Source: Halopenitus malekzadehii
GTDB lineage: Archaea > Halobacteriota > Halobacteria > Halobacteriales > Haloferacaceae
Reading direction: 5' to 3'
Assembly (NCBI RefSeq): GCF_900108505.1
Contig: NZ_FNWU01000001.1
Span: forward strand, 698,725 to 762,724
DNA length: 64,000 nt
Shown here: positions 52,795 to 60,493 of the stretch, piece by piece
Position numbering within the stretch: position 1 is the stretch's first letter
How the letters are laid out: each line of letters begins with the position of its first letter
The notes under the pieces: model-generated
The model's database searches: none
Seen by the model: only the letters and a program-made list of their open reading frames with translations
Told to the model about the DNA's origin: nothing
Translations under genes and position numbers: made by a program

Positions 52795-53073
52795 TCAGAT
52801 CTTGCTCTCGGCGTCGTCGGCGAGCTCCTCCATCCGCTTGCCGACGCGGCCCGCCGCCGAGAACTCGTCCTCGCTCATCGCCGTCGCCAGCGCGTTGCCG
52901 AGAACGAACACCGCATGTTTGTGTTCACTCTTCGACTTATGAACGTGGGACGGATCGATGTCGAGTTCCTCGTAGGGATCGAACAGCTCCGATCGGACGT
53001 CCTCGCGCTCGCGAAAGTGCTCCATGATCGTTACCATCTGTTCGTGGAGTTCGAGGAGTTCGTCTTTATGCAT
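52795..53073 (-). CDS. UPF0058 family protein
   Basis: A 92-residue small archaeal protein of unknown function: MHKDELLELHEQMVTIMEHF, REREDVRSELFDPYEELDID, then HVHKSKSEHKHAVFVLGNAL, all-helical and charged. It matches UPF0058 in length and sequence. A TATA box on the minus strand at 53096-53103 sits 23-30 nt before the ATG at 53073, which decides the start against a longer frame. Confidence 0.85.
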   Translation of the reverse strand: MHKDELLELHEQMVTIMEHFREREDVRSELFDPYEELDIDPSHVHKSKSEHKHAVFVLGNALATAMSEDEFSAAGRVGKRMEELADDAESKI

Positions 53074-53095
53074 AGATATGGGTACGTTCGAGACG

Positions 53096-53103
53096 CTTTT
53101 AAG
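53096..53103 (-). promoter_or_regulatory. TATA box of the UPF0058 gene
   Basis: On the minus strand cttaaaag lies 23-30 nt before the ATG, giving a leaderless transcript. Confidence 0.65.
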
Positions 53104-53261
53104 GGTTTTTGCGATCCGGTCTCCAACATATCCGGTCGCCGCAGTCGTGGGGTCGATCGACGCGATCTTCACTTGGTACGAGGCGTCCCCCACGTCGATC
53201 CGTCACCCCACGTGGTCTTCCGAAATCGTGTTTTAATACATTATATGATATGTAAATGTAT

Positions 53262-53555
53262 ATGACTATCCGTCTGGATTTGCATCCGGACGACCCGCAG
53301 ATCTGGTCGATCATCGGACAGAGGTTCGTCGACGTCCGGCTCGGCATCGGGGACGGAATCGAGGGCGGAACCGGGACGGAATCGGGAACGGAATCGGGAA
53401 CGGAATCGGGGACTGAGTGGCGGTGGGATGGCGAACGGAACGCGACTGGGTTTGCAACGAGCTATCGCCCTCTGGATCGGAACGACCGTGTGAACGTATC
53501 GAACGCAGATCCACGATCGGGAGTCAGCCGAGAGGTTCCTGGTGTGGTTATATAA
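53262..53555 (+). CDS. Doubtful small hypothetical protein
   Basis: A 97-residue open frame starting MTIRLDLHPDDPQIWSIIGQ. A TATA-like stretch lies about 25-30 nt ahead, which is the only positive evidence. The middle consists of GTES repeats from the 12-bp array, and the C-terminus lacks obvious structure. I know no homologue. It may equally be chance in a promoter-rich stretch. Confidence 0.22.
   Translation: MTIRLDLHPDDPQIWSIIGQRFVDVRLGIGDGIEGGTGTESGTESGTESGTEWRWDGERNATGFATSYRPLDRNDRVNVSNADPRSGVSREVPGVVI
53376..53411. repeat. 12-bp tandem repeat, 3 copies
   Basis: Unit acggaatcggga, three copies with one terminal change, with degenerate copies before it. It encodes GTES if the overlapping frame is real. 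Confidence 0.9.
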
Positions 53556-53677
53556 TTGATCCGAGAGAGGATCCGGATCGTGTCAAACATATTAGAACCC
53601 CATCCGATTCGGCTGCCGCGATCGAACCGGCCGCCAGCCGCGGCGCGCGGCGTCAGGCGACGGCCGTTCGATCGGCG

Positions 53678-54961
53678 CTAGGCGAGGAGCCTCAACGCGG
53701 AGTCGGATAGCACCGACACGCCGATCGAGAGACTCCGCTCGTCGATATCGAAGGCGGGGGTGTGGTGACCGCTCGGGTTGCTGGCACCGATGCCCAGATA
53801 CGTCGCCGTGCCGCCGTTCTCCGAGACGGCCTGCATCAGGTACGTGGCGTCCTCGCTCGCCGCCAGCGCGTCGCGGCGGACCAGCGAGAGCGAGTCGGGG
53901 TGGTCGGTCACTATCCCGCTCACCAGCTCCACGAGCTCCTCGTCACTGTCCTGCCGGATCGACTCGCCGGTGAGCTCGACCGTGGCCTCACACTCGTGCA
54001 TCTCCGCCGCGGTCTCGACGTACCGATCGACGGCATCGCGCATATACTCCATCAGCTCGGTGGATTCGCCGCGGACCTCGACCGACGCGGTGACGCGATC
54101 GGCGATGACGTTGGCGGCGTTGTCGGCGTGAATCCCGCCGACGTTCACGCGCGTGTTCCCCTCCCGATGGCGCGGGATCGCGTAGATGTTGTCCGCGGCG
54201 GCGATGAACGCCTGCACCGCGTTCCGGCCTTCGTTCGGCGCCAGCCCGGCGTGGGCGGACTCGCCCTCGAAGGTGACGTCCATCCGGGAGAGGGCCAGCG
54301 CCTCGTCGAGCCCGGCCACGACCGTTCCGACCGGCGTGTCCAGGCCGACGTGGGCGCCGAACAGGTGGTCGACGTCGTCGACGTGCGGACCGGCAGCCAT
54401 CGCCTTGCCGCCGCCCAACAGCTCCTCGGAGGGCTGGAAGAAGACCTTGAACGTCCCCGAGAACTCGCTGTCAAGCACCGTTCGGAGGACCCCCAGCCCG
54501 AACGTGATGTGGGCGTCGTGGCCGCAGGCGTGCATATACCCCTCGTTCGCCGACCGGAAACCCTCCGCGACGGGTCGATGGTCGTCGTCGGTCGACTCGG
54601 TGATCGGCAGCGCGTCGATGTCCACACGCAGGCCGACGGTCGGGCCCTCGCCGTTCTCGACGACGGCGACCGCGCCGGTGTGACCGCCCTCGAGCCGTTC
54701 GAGAACGTCCGTCCGGTCGGTCTCTGCGGCCGCCTGCTCGAACCACTCCGCGAGGACGTCGTCGTCGGGCACGCCCAGCCGCTCCTCGGAATCGAGGGCG
54801 TCAGGGCCGACGTGGATCTCGTCGACGCCCATCCGTTCCAGTTCCTCGACGATCCGCACCGTCGTTCGGAACTCACACCACCCGGGTTCGGGGTGGCGGT
54901 GGAACTCGCGTCGCAATTCCGTCAACTCCGCGTCCGATGGGCTCGTCGTTTGTGTCGTCAT
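53678..54961 (-). CDS. M20 amidohydrolase similar to AbgA (p-aminobenzoyl-glutamate hydrolase subunit)
   Basis: A 427-residue M20-type metal-dependent amidohydrolase. The start LTELRREFHRHPEPGWCEFR and the segment EERLGVPDDDVLAEWFEQAA resemble Escherichia coli AbgA (as I recall it) more than simple indole-acetyl-amino-acid hydrolases. Metal ligands appear in GLRVDIDALPITES, GYMHACGHDAHITFGL and the FQPSEELLGGGKAMAAG block. Later motifs are SAHAGLAPNEGRNAVQAF and ASEDATYLMQAVSENGG. In bacteria AbgA with AbgB splits the folate breakdown product p-aminobenzoyl-glutamate. No separate AbgB-like gene is here. Two membrane-protein genes upstream on the same strand suggest linked uptake. Confidence 0.82.
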   Translation of the reverse strand: MTTQTTSPSDAELTELRREFHRHPEPGWCEFRTTVRIVEELERMGVDEIHVGPDALDSEERLGVPDDDVLAEWFEQAAAETDRTDVLERLEGGHTGAVAVVENGEGPTVGLRVDIDALPITESTDDDHRPVAEGFRSANEGYMHACGHDAHITFGLGVLRTVLDSEFSGTFKVFFQPSEELLGGGKAMAAGPHVDDVDHLFGAHVGLDTPVGTVVAGLDEALALSRMDVTFEGESAHAGLAPNEGRNAVQAFIAAADNIYAIPRHREGNTRVNVGGIHADNAANVIADRVTASVEVRGESTELMEYMRDAVDRYVETAAEMHECEATVELTGESIRQDSDEELVELVSGIVTDHPDSLSLVRRDALAASEDATYLMQAVSENGGTATYLGIGASNPSGHHTPAFDIDERSLSIGVSVLSDSALRLLA

Positions 54962-55015
54962 GGGGTATCGGTCGTTGTCTATAGATTCGCTCGCAACCTC
55001 TTGATTCTTGCTGCT

Positions 55016-55759
55016 TCAGGAGTCGTCCGGGGCCTCGATCATCCCCTGTTCCCACATCCATCGGGCGATCAGGATCGTTCCGAAGACGGAAACGATGATC
55101 ACCACGTACAGCGGGTAGCCCGGGAGGAAGTTGAGCAGGCCCTGCTCCAACAGCAGCGTCATCGCCAGCGCGAGCACGAACCCGACGGCGGCGACCTTCG
55201 GGTAATCGCGTCCGAACTGCGCGAAGATCGCCCCGAACACCGCGGGAACGAGGTAGGATTCGAGCGCGTTCTGCCACAGCTCGGGCATCGCCTGGAACGC
55301 CGACACGAGCGCGAAGGCGCCGACGCCAAGCAACGTCGTGTTCACGACGATCGACGCCCCGATCGCGATCGTGGAGATGATGCTCCCCTGCGGCGTGCCG
55401 GTTTGGACGTCGGCGCTCTCCTGGGCCGCGGCGGCACAGGGTAGCCGGAGGTTCGAGATGTTCCCGGAGAGGAACGCCATATAGGTGCCCGGGATCCCCA
55501 GCACGGGGTAATACGAGATCGGCTCGACCACCCAGAAGATGCCGAACGTCGCCGCCACCGAGACGAACGCGCCGATGACCGCCTGTGACGGCGGCACGAT
55601 GTCGAAGACCGTAAGGAGGACGACTGCGGGCCCCAGCGACAGCAGCACTGCGAGGAGATTCGTCCGGCGCCCCCACGTGTTGATGTACGGAATGAAGCTG
55701 TCCTGGTAGACGTCCGAACCGGCGTCCGATCCGTCGGCTGCAGCTGATTGCTCGGACAT
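55016..55759 (-). CDS. Unknown membrane protein, partner of the DUF5058 protein
   Basis: A 247-residue membrane protein with about six hydrophobic segments. The N-terminal 40 residues are soluble and acidic. A notable motif lies near residues 85-112: YYPVLGIPGTYMAFLSGNIS, then NLRLPCAAAAQESADVQ, a polar-rich re-entrant-looking loop with the pair GNISN and a cysteine. Its start is one base after the stop of the DUF5058 gene and its stop is about 54 bases from the amidohydrolase start, so the three genes are one unit. I cannot name a family with certainty; it could be half of a two-component permease. Confidence 0.7.
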   Translation of the reverse strand: MSEQSAAADGSDAGSDVYQDSFIPYINTWGRRTNLLAVLLSLGPAVVLLTVFDIVPPSQAVIGAFVSVAATFGIFWVVEPISYYPVLGIPGTYMAFLSGNISNLRLPCAAAAQESADVQTGTPQGSIISTIAIGASIVVNTTLLGVGAFALVSAFQAMPELWQNALESYLVPAVFGAIFAQFGRDYPKVAAVGFVLALAMTLLLEQGLLNFLPGYPLYVVIIVSVFGTILIARWMWEQGMIEAPDDS

Positions 55760-55760
55760 C

Positions 55761-56510
55761 TTACCACCCTCCTCCCACGGTGACCTGCAGCGCGACGCCG
55801 ACGAAGAGGCCGACGATCATCGCCACGCCGAGTGCCCACTCGCGTATCCACTGGAGGTCACGCTCGTCGGCGATCCGCAACAACACCAACATCACGAGCC
55901 CCCCCACGGCGACGGACCCGGCCTCCGGGGTGCCCGTCGTGACCTCGCCGGTCAGGAAGTAGGCGAAGGCCCCGAGCATCGCGGCGGAGCTGATGATCGG
56001 GATGAGCTTCTCCTTGCCGTTCCCCAACTTCTGTCGCGCCTTCTCCATATGCGGCGTTCCGAGCGCCGAAACGAGCAGCCAGCCGGTGCCGCCCAGCGTC
56101 ATCGACCAGACCGCCGTGGCGTACGCGGTCTCGGTGATCCCCTCGTCACCCAGCCCGTAGCCGAACTGGCTGACGCCCAGCTCGGCCGCCGGAAGCTCGA
56201 ACGCGACCGACCCGATGACCGACAGGCGCATCCAGGCGACGGGACCGCCGACGGTCGCGATCAGCGCCAACATCCCGACCAGGACGGCGACGGCGGGGCC
56301 GATCGCTGAGATGAATCCGGTCTTGAAGCCGGAACGAAGTTGGTCATCGGAGAGTCCCATCTCCTTCCCGTCGTTCCAGGCCCGCCGGAGGAAGATCGCC
56401 GCCTGCAGCAACACGACCGAAACGACGGGCAGCGTGGAGAGCCACAACCATCGACTGTTAGCGATATCCATATATGCTGGAACGACTGTTAAGATTTCAT
56501 ACCATACCAT
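55761..56510 (-). CDS. DUF5058-like membrane protein
   Basis: A 249-residue membrane protein with about six or seven hydrophobic segments. The start region AYMDIANSRWLWLSTLPVVS, followed by VVLLQAAIFLRRAWNDGKEM and SGFKTGFISAIGPAVAVLVG, matches what I recall of the DUF5058 family, a membrane family often next to M20 peptidases. The transport role is a guess. A TATA box on the minus strand (56537-56544) lies inside the longest possible frame, so translation cannot start at 56549; the ATG at 56510 lies about 27 nt downstream and is chosen. Another ATG at 56471 is possible. Confidence 0.72.
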   Translation of the reverse strand: MVWYEILTVVPAYMDIANSRWLWLSTLPVVSVVLLQAAIFLRRAWNDGKEMGLSDDQLRSGFKTGFISAIGPAVAVLVGMLALIATVGGPVAWMRLSVIGSVAFELPAAELGVSQFGYGLGDEGITETAYATAVWSMTLGGTGWLLVSALGTPHMEKARQKLGNGKEKLIPIISSAAMLGAFAYFLTGEVTTGTPEAGSVAVGGLVMLVLLRIADERDLQWIREWALGVAMIVGLFVGVALQVTVGGGW

Positions 56511-56536
56511 GGCTGGTACTGCCTCTCTCATTTCAA

Positions 56537-56544
56537 TATATAAA
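56537..56544 (-). promoter_or_regulatory. TATA box of the DUF5058-amidohydrolase operon
   Basis: On the minus strand tttatata is 27-34 nt before the ATG at 56510 and decides the start codon of the first gene of the operon. Confidence 0.65.
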
Positions 56545-56758
56545 TCCATCGGTGGATGATTGAGACCCCATCGGTGGATGATCGAGGATCAATCGACGAT
56601 CGTTCGAGACGTGACTCCACGCGAGGCCGTGGCGGGCGGCGTCGACTGGATGACCGGATCGCCGGAATGGCCGGATCGGCGCTCAGTCAACGTCCGATCC
56701 GCTCGAACCCCCGAAACCACAGCGTTCAAGGACGTTACCCGCCAAACCGTATTCACAG

Positions 56759-57436
56759 GTGTACGAGTCGCTTCGAGCCGTCCTGGGTGATCCGTTCGCG
56801 ATCATGAACTCGATCGGCCTGATCGCGTTCGCCCTCGTCGGGGCCGCGAAGGCGATCCGCGAGGAGTTCGACCTGTTCGGGATCACCGTCGTCGGCCTCA
56901 CCACGGCGTTCGTCGGCGGCGCGACAAGGGACGTGATCGTCGGCCGGATCCCGCTTGCGCTCAGTTCGATGGGTGAGATCTCGCTCGGGATGGTCGGGGT
57001 GAGCCTCGCGGTGGGGTTACACCTCGTGTTGGACTCCCCGGACGACCACCCGATCACCGTCGTCTCGGACGCGGTCGGGTTGGCGGCGTTCACGACCACC
57101 GGCGCCATCGTGGCGACCGAAACCGGAGTGTCGAGCTTCGGCGTCGTCGCCATCGCCACGATCAACGCGGTCGGCGGCGGCGCGTTCGCCGACATCCTGC
57201 TCGACCGATCGCCGTTCATCCTGGTGACCGACTTCTACGCCAGCTGTGCCGTCCTCGGTGGGACGACCTACTGGCTCCTCGCCGTCGCGCTCGGCGCCGG
57301 CAACGTCGCTGCCGCGCTGTGTGCAGTGGTCACCGTCGGAACCCGACTGTATGCCGTCCGGTTCGGGTGGCATCTCCCGACCGCTCAGTCGGTCAATACG
57401 GCGGTCGACGATCGGTTTCGCAAGGGCTCGGAGTGA
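56759..57436 (+). CDS. UPF0126/TRIC-type cation channel family membrane protein
   Basis: A 225-residue protein with seven hydrophobic segments and two internal repeats of the UPF0126 type. The first repeat has AFALVGAAKAIREEFDLFG and FVGGATRDVIVGRIPLAL; the second has TTGAIVATETGVSSFGVVAI and AVGGGAFADILLDRSPFIL. Bacterial and archaeal relatives are trimeric K+-permeable channels related to animal TRIC. The frame starts with GTG at 56759; an ATG at 56804 also fits. Confidence 0.85.
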   Translation: MYESLRAVLGDPFAIMNSIGLIAFALVGAAKAIREEFDLFGITVVGLTTAFVGGATRDVIVGRIPLALSSMGEISLGMVGVSLAVGLHLVLDSPDDHPITVVSDAVGLAAFTTTGAIVATETGVSSFGVVAIATINAVGGGAFADILLDRSPFILVTDFYASCAVLGGTTYWLLAVALGAGNVAAALCAVVTVGTRLYAVRFGWHLPTAQSVNTAVDDRFRKGSE

Positions 57437-57620
57437 CCCACGCTGGCCCGATTGGGAACGTATAAACCACCTCGCGAACCATTGACGATCGGACGATACG
57501 GACGATGAGCGTGAGCCCCCACCGAACGGACGGGACTCGCGCGTTCACCTCACGTGGTCGCACCGTCCCTCCCGGAGACGGGTGGGTCGTCGCCGCGATG
57601 CCGCGTGATTCACCACCACA

Positions 57621-59066
57621 ATGAGAACCACTGACGCACACATCGACACGGACGTAGCGGTCATCGGCGCCGGACCCGGCGGATACGTCGCCGCGATCCG
57701 CGCCGCACAGCACGGTCTCGACGTGACGCTGATCGAGAAGGACGCCTACGGCGGGGTGTGTCTCAACGCGGGCTGTATCCCCTCGAAGGCGTACATCCAC
57801 GCGGCCAACCTCGCCCACGAGGCGACCCACGCGACCGATCTGGGTCTTCGGGGCGACGTCGAGGTCGATATGCCGACGCTGCAGGAGTGGACGGCCGGCG
57901 TCGTCTCCCGGATGAGCCGCTCCGTGGAGAAGCTCTGTAAGGCGAACGGCGTGACCCTCGTCGAGGGCACGGCGACGTTCGCCTCCGAATCCGAACTGGA
58001 CGTCGACGGCGCGGACGCGGCGCCCGAGACGATCGCCTTCGAGCACGCGATCGTGGCGACGGGGAGCCGGCCGATCGAGGTTCCGAACTTCCCGTTCGCC
58101 GACGATGCGGTGTGGTCTTCACGCGACGCGCTGGGTGCGGAGACGGTTCCCGACCGACTCGTCGTCGTCGGCGCCGGCTACATCGGGATGGAGCTCTCGA
58201 CGACCTTCGCCAAGCTCGGCGCCGACGTCACCGTGGTCGAGATGCTCGACGACATACTCCCGATCTACGACGACGACGTGAAACGCGTCGTCCGATCGCG
58301 GGCCGAGGAGCTGGGGATCGAGTTTTCGTTCGGCGAGGGCGCACGCGCTCTGCGCGAGACCGACGACGGGGACGGGGACGGAGACGGGGACGGGATCGAG
58401 ATCGTCACCGAGACCGAGGACGGCGAGGAGTCGGTCTATGGGGCCGACCGCGTGCTGGTCGCGGTCGGTCGCGAGCCGGTCACGAACACGCTGGAGCTCG
58501 AGGCTATCGGCCTCGAGCCCGACGAGAACGGCGTCCTCGAGACGGACGCGGAGGGCCGGACCGACCTCGACCACGTCTTCGCGGTCGGCGATGTCGCCGG
58601 CGATCCGATGCTCGCCCACGCCGCCAGCCACGAGGGCATCGTCGCCGCCGAAACCATCGCCGGCGAACCCGCTGGCAACGCCGACGGGCAGGTCGTCCCG
58701 AACGCGGTGTTCACCGACCCCGAGATCGCCACGGTCGGACGCACGGAGGCCGAGGCCGCCGAGGAGGGATTCGACCCCGTCGTCGGCGAGATGCCGTTCC
58801 GGGCGTCCGGGCGCGCGATGACCGCCGACGCGACGGACGGCTTCGTCCGCATCGTCGCCGACGCCGACGGCCACGCCGTGCTCGGCGGACAGATCGTGGG
58901 GCCCGACGCCTCCGAACTGATCGCGGAGATCGGCCTCGCGGTCGAGACGGGTGCGACGCTCGAGGACGTCGCGACGACCGTTCACACCCACCCCACGCTG
59001 GCGGAGGCCGTGATGGAGGCCGCCGAGAACGCGATGGGGCAGGCGATTCACACGCTCAACCGGTAG
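57621..59066 (+). CDS. lpdA: Dihydrolipoyl dehydrogenase
   Basis: A 481-residue FAD enzyme reoxidising dihydrolipoyl groups, the L protein of glycine cleavage and the E3 of 2-oxoacid complexes. The FAD motif is VAVIGAGPGGYVAAIRAAQH. The redox disulfide is YGGVCLNAGCIPSKAYIHA. The NAD motif is LVVVGAGYIGMELSTTFAKL. The C-terminal catalytic pair is in VHTHPTLAEAVMEAAENAM. A loop near residue 255 is extended by alternating Asp/Gly (DDGDGDGDGDG). The glycine cleavage genes are about 1.4-6 kb away on the other strand. Confidence 0.95.
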   Translation: MRTTDAHIDTDVAVIGAGPGGYVAAIRAAQHGLDVTLIEKDAYGGVCLNAGCIPSKAYIHAANLAHEATHATDLGLRGDVEVDMPTLQEWTAGVVSRMSRSVEKLCKANGVTLVEGTATFASESELDVDGADAAPETIAFEHAIVATGSRPIEVPNFPFADDAVWSSRDALGAETVPDRLVVVGAGYIGMELSTTFAKLGADVTVVEMLDDILPIYDDDVKRVVRSRAEELGIEFSFGEGARALRETDDGDGDGDGDGIEIVTETEDGEESVYGADRVLVAVGREPVTNTLELEAIGLEPDENGVLETDAEGRTDLDHVFAVGDVAGDPMLAHAASHEGIVAAETIAGEPAGNADGQVVPNAVFTDPEIATVGRTEAEAAEEGFDPVVGEMPFRASGRAMTADATDGFVRIVADADGHAVLGGQIVGPDASELIAEIGLAVETGATLEDVATTVHTHPTLAEAVMEAAENAMGQAIHTLNR

Positions 59067-59075
59067 GTCGGTTGG

Positions 59076-60311
59076 CTACTCGTCGGGTGCCCCGGTCGGA
59101 ACGACGCGCTTGATCGTGTATCCCGCCGCCTCGATGTCCCCGATGATCCGGTCGATCGCCGCGGTGCCGGGCGTCGTCATCCTGATGACGAGGTCGGCCT
59201 TGCCGACGGGGAGCCCCTCCTCGGACCGGTCGTGGCGAACGCTTCGCACGTTGGTGTCGTGATCGCCGATGATCTCGGCAACCTCCCCGAGTACCCCCGG
59301 TCGGTCGTCGATCCTGACGGTGAGCGTGACGAACAGTCGTCGATCGACGAGCGCCCGCGTGAGGATGTCCTGGAGGGTCGCGACGTCGATGTTCCCGCCG
59401 CCCAACACGGGGACGACGGTCTCGCCGCGGCAGTCGATCGTCCCGCTGAGAAGCGGCGCCACGGCCGCCGCGGCGGCCCCCTCGACGAGCTGTTTCGTCC
59501 GCTCGAGCAGGAACAGCGTCGCCTGTGCGATCTCGGTGTCGGTGACCGTCACGACCTCGTCGACGCGCTCGGAGATGATGTCGAAGGTGAGATCCGAGAC
59601 GCTCCCGGTCGCGATCCCGTCGGCGATCGTGTCTGGCGTCTCGTTCGCGACCGGATACCCCTTATCGAGGCTTTGAGGCACCGTCGCGGCCGACTCGGCC
59701 TGGACGCCGACGATCCGAACGGAGTCGTCGATGGCCGTCACCGCGGTCGCGATCCCGCCGATCAACCCCCCGCCGCCGATCGGGACGGTGAGGAGGCTCA
59801 TCTCGGGCACCTGCTCGAGCAGCTCCAGGCCGATCGTTCCCTGCCCGGCGACGACGTCGGGATCGTCGTAGGCGTGCACGAACTCGGTGTCCGACTCCGT
59901 GGCCGCCGAGCGCGCCGCCGCCATCGCCTCGGCGAAGGTGTCGCCCTCGAGCCGGACCGTCGCGCCGTATCCCTCGGTCGCGTCGACTTTCGCCTGCGGT
60001 GCCGTCTCGGGCATCACGATGAGCGACTCGAGACCGAGCTCGGTCGCCGCGTACGCAACGCCTTGGGCGTGGTTGCCCGCGCTCGCCGCGACGACTCGAT
60101 CGGCGTCGCCCCCGGCGATCCGGTGGATGGCGTTGAACGCGCCGCGTGGTTTGAACGATCCCGTCTTCTGGAGGTGCTCGGCCTTGAGCCGGACGTCCGC
60201 GCCGAGCCGGTCGCCGAGCGTCGTGCTCGTTTGCACCGGGGTCCGTCTGATGCCCGCTGCCTGGTCGATCCGCTCTTCGGCCGCCGTGATGTCCTCGATG
60301 GTGATGGTCAT
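59076..60311 (-). CDS. ilvA: Threonine ammonia-lyase with C-terminal ACT domain
   Basis: A 411-residue PLP enzyme deaminating threonine to 2-oxobutyrate for isoleucine synthesis or threonine breakdown. The PLP lysine is Lys54 in KTGSFKPRGAFNAI. The Gly-rich loop is LLTVPIGGGGLIGGIATAVT. The ACT domain from about residue 330 (FVTLTVRIDDRPGVLGEVAE) gives allosteric control. The real start is the ATG at 60311; the open frame above it runs through a repeat array and the end of gcvPB. It converges with lpdA with only nine bases between stops. Confidence 0.94.
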   Translation of the reverse strand: MTITIEDITAAEERIDQAAGIRRTPVQTSTTLGDRLGADVRLKAEHLQKTGSFKPRGAFNAIHRIAGGDADRVVAASAGNHAQGVAYAATELGLESLIVMPETAPQAKVDATEGYGATVRLEGDTFAEAMAAARSAATESDTEFVHAYDDPDVVAGQGTIGLELLEQVPEMSLLTVPIGGGGLIGGIATAVTAIDDSVRIVGVQAESAATVPQSLDKGYPVANETPDTIADGIATGSVSDLTFDIISERVDEVVTVTDTEIAQATLFLLERTKQLVEGAAAAAVAPLLSGTIDCRGETVVPVLGGGNIDVATLQDILTRALVDRRLFVTLTVRIDDRPGVLGEVAEIIGDHDTNVRSVRHDRSEEGLPVGKADLVIRMTTPGTAAIDRIIGDIEAAGYTIKRVVPTGAPDE

Positions 60312-60411
60312 ATGAATGGCTGTGTGACGTTGGGAGGTCCGTCGGTCGATGTGGTCGGTGTCCGTGATTTCGCGGATGCCGTCGGTGTGGCCGCTGTGAC
60401 TGGTTGCCGAT

Positions 60412-60483
60412 GTGACCGGTGTAGCCGATGCCGTCGTGACCGGTGTAGCCGATGCCGTCGTGACCGGTGTGGCCGATGGCGGG
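60412..60483. repeat. 24-bp tandem repeat, 3 copies, between ilvA and gcvPB
   Basis: Units beginning gtgaccggtgtagccgatg at 60412, 60436 and 60460; the third has two changes. It lies 11 bases beyond the gcvPB stop. The minus-strand frame would read PVTTASAT but has no own start. It ends before the ilvA promoter region. Confidence 0.93.
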
Positions 60484-60493
60484 GGGACGTCGG

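Larger units (their letters stand above)
53104..53677. other. AT-rich intergenic region with repeats
   Basis: About 575 bases between the UPF0058 gene and the amidohydrolase. An AT-rich section (53229-53270) contains ttttaatacattatatgat, and 53555-53600 is also AT-rich. A 12-bp tandem repeat lies at 53376-53411. A 98-codon frame from 53262 is listed as a doubtful gene. Confidence 0.5.
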
